From: Purshia tridentata
Taxonomy: Eukaryota > Streptophyta > Magnoliopsida > Rosales > Rosaceae
Direction of reading: 5' to 3'
NCBI GenBank assembly: GCA_003254885.1
Contig: QANT01001444.1
Location: 110,376 to 174,375 of the forward strand
Length of the DNA: 64,000 nucleotides
Below, piece after piece: positions 56,948-64,000 of the stretch. The notes beneath the pieces are model-generated. The model had not been told where the DNA came from and ran no database searches. It saw nothing but the letters and a program-made list of their open reading frames with translations. The position numbers were made by a program, and so were the translations under genes. How positions within the stretch are numbered: position 1 is the first letter of the stretch; each line of letters begins with the position of its first letter.

Positions 56948-57029
56948 GACGCTTTGGCCGAGTGGTTAAGGCGTGTGCCTGCTAAGTACATGGGGTTTCC
57001 CCGCGAGAGTTCGAATCTCTCAGGCGTCG
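56948..57029 (+). tRNA. tRNA-Ser (anticodon GCU)
   Basis: 82-nt type II cloverleaf: acceptor GACGCTT pairs with AGGCGTC including one G-T pair; D arm TTGGCCGAGTGGTTAAGGC; anticodon loop CTGCTAA with anticodon GCT; long variable arm around CATGGGGTTTCCCCGC; T loop TTCGAAT. A T run follows (ATTTATTTTTTT), fitting pol III termination. It lies only 160 bp upstream of a protein-coding start on the same strand. Confidence 0.95.
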
Positions 57030-57188
57030 ATATTTATTTTTTTAAAATTTTGGTTCGAGCTATTCAGCCAATAACATCATGCCACGTAGCCTTTCCCTCC
57101 CGCACCGGAGCCCGTGTAAGACTAACCACTTCTACTCTCACACATTCGAACTCTCTACGACTCTTCTCTTCGCTGCTCGTTCCAAACA

Positions 57189-60100
57189 ATGTCACTCTGT
57201 TCGCCACCATCGCATTCCCACCTCCCAAACGCTCTGCAATGTCCGCAAAACCCTAACCCCAATTTTGAACCCCAAAACTCACCGAAGCTGGTGGTGGCCC
57301 CACACCATTCGCTCATCCCCAACCGCCGCTTCCGTCTCAAGTGCTTGAGGTCCGAGACGATCAGGGTTTCTGAGCCGAGAATCGACGACTCCGGTGGAGG
57401 CATCAATGGCGGAGATTATTTTAGCGGTGGTGGTGGTGGTAGAGGAGGAGGAGGAGGAGGAGGAGCGGGTGGCGGTGGTAAAGACGAGGATGCGGAGGGG
57501 GAGGAGTTTGGGCCATTGTTGAAGTTCGATGAGGTGATGAAGGAGACTGAAGCCCGGGGAGTGGAGCTTCCTTTGGACATGCTTGAGGCTGCGAAGACCA
57601 CTGGGATTCGGGAAGTGTTTCTTCAACGCTACTTGGATTTGCAGGTCTAGATTTTTCAGTATTTACAGTTTTGGATTGTCAGTGCTTGGTTGCCGACAAC
57701 TGTGGCGGAGAGTAGACTGTGAAAATGAATTCTTTTGGTATTAGATAGTTGTGTTTTAGCAACCAAACAGGGCATTGAGCTCAGCTCCATTTTGTTCTTC
57801 ATTGTTTGCTACTCAGGAGTCATAAGTAATTTTGCTTCAGCTAAGTTTGGTCGAATCCAAATTTTTGCTTAACGTAGTCTTTAACTTCTATTAAAATATA
57901 TGGTTTTGCTAAGATGCTTGGTGGTTTATAATTGACTATTTGACTCTTTTTTTTTTTTTTTGTATATTTTAATTTCAGGGGTCAGTTTGGCCACTGGGAT
58001 TTTTGATGAAGTACTGCTCTATGCTACGTAATAGGATGCTGGCTGATCCTTCCTTTCTTTTTAAAGTTGGAACAGAGGTTTGTTTTTGTGATTTTCCTTT
58101 TTCGATAAATTGTTTCGAGTGATTTTATTTCAAGTCGTAGGAGTCTAGAATCATTAGTGCTCGTGAAAGTCATGCGAAATTGCCCATATTGTAGCAAGGC
58201 TATCATAATCACTGTTTGCATTGGTGGTAGTAGTCCTATGACTTACATGTATACTTTGCATTGAAGTCGGACCAGTTGACGGTGGCTGATCTTGTTAAAT
58301 ACTGAAGAATTTCATCTTCTCAACTTTTTTTTTGTAATGCAGATAGTCATAGATTCTTGTTGTGCAACATTTGCAGAAGTTCAGAAAAGGGGAAAGGATT
58401 TCTGGGCTGAGTTTGAGTTGTATGCTGCTGATCTTTTAGTTGGAGTGGTTGTTGACATTGTTTTGGTTGGTATGTTGGCACCCTATGCGCGAATTGTAAA
58501 GCCATCAGTATCACGAGGTTTATTGGGCCGCATACAACATGCTTGTGCGGCTCTTCCTAGCAGGTTAGCACTGCAAGGCAGCATCTTAGGTTCTAATATT
58601 CTGCTGAACCTTATCTACTATTATATCTCCATTGTTATGTACTTGACTTTCATGTTGCAAGAACTCGACAAGTATTATGCTGTATTGTAGTCCATCTTAG
58701 AGCCTCCTCCGTTTCTATCTTTAGTCAATTTAATTGGAAGTGTTTAATTATTATTATCATTATTTTCTCATCATATAAGGTGTTTAAATTTGGGACACTG
58801 TATATTATTCAACTCAGAGTCAAAAGGACTTTAAGCTGACTTCTTGGGAAGCATGAATCTTCCTTCACCATTCAGTTCTTCCTAGATACCTAGAAACTGT
58901 TAAATACTTAACACCATGTCTGTTTCTCTACCTCTGACCATATTCATCCCTCATTCTTGTATTTCTTGATTCTTAATTTTAATTTCACATTTCCCATCCA
59001 ATAAGTTGACCAGCATAAAATGGTGTCCTTATGGTTCATCCCTCATAATTGTATTTTCTTATCTTATTTCCTACAGTTAGCATTCTTTTTTTCTTTTTTT
59101 TGTGAAGCTTTGAATCACTGTGAATAAATTATTCACTGTAAACTATTCCTCTTGTGCAGTGTCTTTGAAGCTGAAAGGGCAGGATGTAAATTCTCGGTGA
59201 AGCAGAGAACAGCTACATACTTTTATAAGGTACAACGTCTTATTATTAATGTTGTTTTATTGTTTCTTTTAAGTAATTTGATAACTACTTAGTTGCCTTT
59301 TGGACCGTAAACATTGAAGACAATACCCCGTCAAGGGAGTCAGGGTGGAGCTTTTCAGTGTCTTTAGTTTTTAAATGTAATTCTTTCTTAAAATTAGATT
59401 TCTGTACCATTTTTTATTTTCTAGACCCCAAACCTGGGTTCTAGTTGTGGTATGTTTCTCTTTAATTGATTTGGACATTTTGACCCAGGGTGTGCTGTAT
59501 GGATCAGTTGGCTTTGTATGTGGCCTTATTGGACAAGGAATTGCAAATATGATCATGAATGCCAAACGGTATGCTTTTTCCTCTTTATAGTTTACAGAAA
59601 TTAATATAATTTCTGTTTTTTGTCAGACCTCAGTCATTGTTGGTTGTTATCTGCTGTTAAATGTGTTTTTTAAGTTTTCAAACTTCTATATACTCATAAG
59701 AAGTGGAACATGTGAGAAAATGGGATTTTCATTTTCCTCTTGAATTCTGAGTCATTTGAAATCACTGAGAGTTACATTCTTTATATCTCCTATTGAGGAG
59801 GCATCTTCCACCTTTTCAGATTGACCAGGAAATGAAATTTTGTTTATTTTAATTTACATTCATGTTATTGGTAGCAAAGATATCTATGGTATTTCTTCAA
59901 TTCACATTGAGGTGGTTTAGGTGAAGGTCTTTTCCTGACCTTCAGGGAAAGGGGGCTTAAGTCATCTACATACTAAATAGAGAAGCAAAACTTGATTATC
60001 TTCAGCAAACATTGAATGGAACTTCAATTGGAATCATGAATGAATGGAAATTTTACCATGAAGTTCATTGATGAAACACTCATCATGTGCCTGCCAAGCT

Positions 60101-61653
60101 GTTGGAAATAAATTTTTGTTGTTGGAACATATATTAACTAAGGGAGCTTATTCAGGCCCTAAAAAACTAAGGGAGCGTTAATTTGTTGTCATGCATGCAA
60201 TTTTTTCTGTTGCTTTTCCTTTCTTAATTTTTACTGAAAACTTGAACTGGGTGTTTTTAATCATTTTGAATATATTACAGATCAGGTAAAAAAAAATTAA
60301 AACTAAATAAGTAGAAGAAAAATAAAAAATTTCTCTTTCTGAATGTTGCTTTTTTTGGTTAATTTCTGAAGGTAAATTACTCACTCTTTTATTATTATGT
60401 GTCATCAGGAGCATAAAGAAGTCAGAAGAGGACATACCTGTGCCGCCTCTTGTAAAAAGTGCTGCTCTTTGGGGTAGGTCCTCCTTTCTTGTTCAGATTT
60501 CAGCTCTTTCTCAACTTTTACTATGAATCTAAACCCTTATAGTCATTGAACTATTAACTATTACTGTCTATGTGTCATGCAAGTGGTTCTCTGTCTTAAT
60601 AGTGAAATTATGGAATAAAATGTTACTACAAGATATGCATAAACATATCTAAAACAATACTACCATATAAATACAATTCCTTGTTTTGGAGCGATAAGTT
60701 GGTGACTTTATATTTTTTTTTCAGTAAAGAAACTTAACTAATAAACATGGATTTTGCCCACCTACGAGTAATTAATGTTGGTAAATTGGTTTCAATGCTC
60801 ATATAAACCATAGTTGAGAGAGTTTTCCCCTGAATAAAAATACTCAGTACATTCATATTTTTCATTTCATAAACAAAATATAGAAATAAATACTTAAACC
60901 ATATTAATCGATAAGTATATTGCTTTTGTGAAGTGAAAAGTATGCATGTTAACAAATACTTTCTGTACAGAAGACAAATGCTGCCAAAGTTGTCATTTCA
61001 GTAGGATAGGCTATAGGGTACATGTTCTATCTGATGCAAAACGGTATCTTATGATATATGAATATTACTAAATGTTGCTTGTGGGCAAGCTTTGTTTTGT
61101 ACATGAAAAGAAGGGCACATTATATTCCTGAGAATTGATTCCTTGTTTCTGATATCTTCAGTGGAGTAGATCTCAACCTTTTGTCCCTAGAGTAAAAGAT
61201 AATATGAATGTACTCATCATTTTGAGTTATTTTTGTTTTATTTTGTTCATAGGGTACATTATTGTACTTGCCATTTAAAGTTATTCTTCTTTGTATGATA
61301 TGTACATGCAACCTGGGTGATTTTTGTATGAAATGAGTTGTATGATGCCTTTCAAACGTGGGTCCATCTCAGTAGTCTGAATATAACAGCTTTTATGTAA
61401 GGGGAGCTAGGGTTTAAATTTTATTAACAATCATCCATTTGTTTTGGTCTCTTAATCAGGTGTATTTCTTGCTGTCTCGTCCAACACTCGTTATCAGATT
61501 GTAAATGGACTGGAAGGGCTAGTTGAAGCATCACCTATTGCAAAGCGTGTCCCACCTGTTGCAATGGCATTCACGGTAGGCGTACGATTTGCCAACAATA
61601 TCTATGGTGGTATGCAATTCGTAGATTGGGCTAAATTGAGTGGAGTGCAATAG
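57189..61653 (+). CDS. RETICULATA-related plastid membrane protein (DUF3411), 394 aa
   Basis: Seven exons: 57189..57644, 57979..58077, 58343..58563, 59160..59229, 59489..59568, 60409..60473 and 61460..61653; frame kept throughout. The N-terminus (~65 aa) looks like a plastid transit peptide and is followed by a glycine run (GGGGGRGGGGGGGAGGGG). The DUF3411 core contains FDEVMKETEARGVELPLDML, QRYLDLQGSVWPLGFLMKY, ADPSFLFKVGTEIVIDSCCA, ELYAADLLVGVVVDIVLVGM, LAPYARI and the C-terminal FTVGVRFANNIYGGMQFVDW. Several membrane helices are visible. RETICULATA and relatives are chloroplast envelope proteins affecting leaf development; which RER member this is I cannot say. Another open frame continues past the exon 3 donor (58563) with a hydrophobic tail; it would be intron retention. 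Confidence 0.93.
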
Positions 61654-62060
61654 AGTAGTAATGCATACATACCAACCAACTATAGATGTTTATTATTAAG
61701 TATCAAATGGAAGAGAGGTTATTTATTTTTTGACTCACAGCTTTGGTCTGCTATAGATCACATTCCCAGAGGGGTTTTACTGTCGCAATGAAAACGTCGG
61801 ATTGATACTTGATAGTGTGAGTGATAACATATTGTCTTGCCAAAAAGCCCTAAAGCTTAGGGTGTGTTTGGGCACTGCCAAAAGCGCTTTTAAGCATCCA
61901 CAAACGGTTTTTATTTTTATTTTTTATAGACAGTGTTGGCAGAAGTAAACAAGGGTATTTTTGAGATGACAGATCTATTTTTACTGTTTCCCAAAGATAG
62001 ATGCTTTCTTATAAACGCTTTCGAATGATTATGCAGGAAGAATGTAATCATGTATGTATG
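61654..62060. other. RETICULATA-related 3' flank with a possible MITE end
   Basis: 3' UTR, then at about 61860 GGTGTGTTTGGGCACTGCCA, AAAGCGCTTTT, which looks like one terminus of a common plant MITE type. I could not find its partner end, so no element is called. Confidence 0.4.
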
Positions 62061-62470
62061 GTGTTTCAATGAACTTTTTTATGTGCTTTTAACAAAAGCA
62101 TTATAAGGAAACATTACCAAACAAAAGTACGCTAACATTAATGTATAACATTATAAGGTACAAATTTTGAGCATCACCATCAGTTGGATTTAGTATAATG
62201 AATGCAAGTGTTTCAATGAAATTTTTTATGTGCTTTTAACAAAAGCATTATAAGGAAACATTACCAAGCAAAAGTACTTTAACATTAATGCTTAACATTA
62301 TAAGGTACAAATTTTGAGCATCACCAACAGTTGGATTTAGTACAATGAATGTATGTGTTTCAATGAAATATTTTATGTGCATTTAAGTTTTAACAAAAGC
62401 ATTAGAAGAAATTATTATTAAACAAAAGGGCTTATACATTAAAAGGGACAAACTTTGAGCACCAATGAGC
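62061..62470. repeat. 147-bp tandem repeat, nearly three copies
   Basis: Units start at 62061, 62208 and 62355 with GTGTTTCAATGAA and contain TTTTAACAAAAGCATTA, AAGTAC, CATTATAAGGTACAAATTTTG and CAGTTGGATTTAGTA. Copies 1 and 2 are nearly identical; copy 3 has diverged, with small insertions, and loses similarity after about 62470. Non-coding. Confidence 0.9.
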
Positions 62471-64000
62471 GCCAAAAATTAAATTTAGTATGATCAGATA
62501 ATTAAATTTAGTATAATGAGCCAATGAGTGATGAATTTCATCGCTTTCAAATTTAATTCAACCATAATTATTAGTAGTTACTCAAAATTTCATTAGCAAA
62601 TTTGGGTTTATACAAAATATTTGAAAACAGTTCCTTAACAGTTAACACCAGCGAAGGCTGCGATGGCAATTGGTATGACTTCATCTCTTACAAAGAAGAA
62701 GAGATATGGTATGGCTTCATCTACTACCAGAAGAAGTGTTACTCTATCATCCTTGAATCATCATCATCATCATCATCTTTCATTGTCTATAGTGCCAATG
62801 ATTGACTGCTACCTCTGTGGCCACTGAACCCTACTTTCTCTCCCATGCCATAAAAGGCACACTTTGACCGCATCATCCAAAAACAAAAGATATCCTTCAC
62901 TTTTGTGGACTAAAGTTTTGGTAACTGTTTCAATTATTTCAATGAATGGTTTGATCGACAACATCAAAAGGATGTAGTATTATCTCACCCAAGAAATGAT
63001 CCAAGTATACATGTTCATTTTATGGGAGATGTGTAACTACCCCCATTGTCCCAACATGTTTGATTCTCAACACTTGGTGAGGGGTTTAGGTTTCTTGTCC
63101 CTACTTAATCAATATGATATCGAAAGTGTTTTCTTATCAAACAGTCTTATAACATAAAATATTTATATGGTTAAACTGTGAATATTGGTCAATTATTATG
63201 TTGCTTATAAGTTATAACATCAATGTGTAGTCTAGATATATATTATGCCAGTATAAACATCTTATGTCACTAGACAATTTGAGAAAGTGTTACTCTTTAT
63301 AATATATTTTCAATTTTGTCAAATAGAAGACAATCAAGGTGTGAAGGAGTTTGGCTTTGTCTAGTTCATTTGTTCGAATAAGATTATGGATACTTTACCT
63401 TAAAGAGCTCAACAACTAATTTCTTAACTTAAGGGGACAATCATTTGCATTATTACTTTCAGGATAAAAATTACTGTCCAGCACTTGACACTACATCGTT
63501 ACAACATTACAGCTATGTATATATCCTCAATAAAAAACACTAACTTTACGTAATCAACCCAAAACATACTTAAAAGACTATAAAATAAAACTTTAACCAA
63601 CTCTATAAATATTAATATTCAATTAGAAAACATAAAGAAATATTGAGTGGCTACCCTTTTGAATAACAAATTAAATATAAATCTTAAGATTATTTTTGGG
63701 CCCTTTCATGTTACTATCCTTCATTGGGCTGGTAAGGTTGGATATTAAGGAACACATTTGGGCCCTTTAAAGCTCCTCTACCCTTTGTTATATCGCTTGT
63801 ATGGGCTTGAGAAATAAACTTCTACCTATGACCTTCAAAGTTTCTAGAAACTTACAAGGAAATGATTTGAATTGATGCCATGTCTCTAGTCTTGCCATTT
63901 ATATGTTAAACTGAAAAAAGAAACTAAGAAACTAAGAAAGGTAAAAAAGAGAAATTACTTTTCTTCATCATCATACATTCATTCCTATAAAAACCAGCTG
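62471..64000. other. Gene-free DNA to the end of the window
   Basis: AT-rich. A short partly repetitive open frame at 62602..62805 has two similar ~42-bp units (GGTATGACTTCATCT ... GGTATGGCTTCATCT) but no family signature. No gene recognised to 64000. Confidence 0.5.

Noticed and set aside
58564-58690. Alternative C-terminal hydrophobic extension of RETICULATA-like exon 3
   Set aside because: Read-through past a GT donor; splicing to the exon at 59160 restores the family sequence, so this is intron.
62602-62805. 67-codon open frame with WYDFISYKEEE / WYGFIYYQKK internal similarity
   Set aside because: The internal repeat comes from a ~42-bp DNA duplication; no family signature and a simple ATC run near its end.
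1-64000. CRISPR arrays, prokaryotic operons, riboswitches, microRNA hairpins of well-known families
   Set aside because: Direct repeats found are tandem without spacers. I looked for common plant miRNA cores (miR156, 159, 166, 171, 172, 390, 396) by eye and saw none; a folding search could still find novel ones.

Overview
This 64 kb window is nuclear DNA from a flowering plant. Genes carry GT-AG introns, intergenic DNA is AT-rich and full of small transposon relics, and four nuclear tRNA genes are present. The families (CYP71-type P450, class III peroxidase, plastid ribosomal protein bL27, MIKC MADS-box, UDP-apiose/xylose synthase, RETICULATA-like protein) indicate a eudicot. Overall style suggests a woody rosid, perhaps Rosaceae/Prunus, but that is an impression, not a demonstrated assignment. 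Two single N bases (34940, 38279) show a draft assembly.

Layout. 1-1 kb: 3' end of a forward gene I cannot name, then tRNA-Gln. 2.3-6.6 kb: a MITE, a deleted CYP71-like pseudogene, its intact tandem neighbour (530 aa), a third promoter relic, and a reverse-strand NFU iron-sulfur scaffold pseudogene. 7-12.5 kb: housekeeping genes bL27c (+), SEC61 gamma (-) and a three-finger C2H2 protein like ZNF511 (-). 14-15.2 kb: secreted class III peroxidase (+). 16-18.8 kb: nodulin-like/NFD4-like MFS transporter (-). 20.9 kb: tRNA-Ser(UGA). 22-26.8 kb: five DUF3339 mini membrane-protein genes with strictly alternating strands. 27.9-36.7 kb: an 8.8 kb MIKC MADS-box gene (-), most like the FLC clade, with a 5.5 kb first intron carrying an LTR relic and other repeats. 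36.7-45.5 kb: gene-free, repeat-rich DNA with a ~1.1 kb TIR element, a ~380 bp tandem duplication and two MITEs, one with a perfect 9-bp target-site duplication. 45.8-48.9 kb: AXS (+). 50.2 kb: tRNA-Arg(UCU). 53.2-55.9 kb: BTB/NPH3 protein (+). 56.9 kb: tRNA-Ser(GCU). 57.2-61.7 kb: RETICULATA-related plastid protein (+). 62-62.5 kb: a three-copy 147-bp tandem repeat, then gene-free DNA.

The genes do not form a pathway; this is an ordinary eudicot mixture. Local duplication is the main theme: the CYP71 cluster and the DUF3339 array. The most noteworthy items are the DUF3339 array, the MADS gene with its repeat-laden introns and GTTG-type donor sites, and a 9-bp-TSD MITE family for which the window itself contains a paralogous empty site. 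Exon boundaries were assigned by eye from splice consensus, reading frame and family structure; all reconstructed coding sequences keep frame across every intron. I did not find a convincing wholly novel system.
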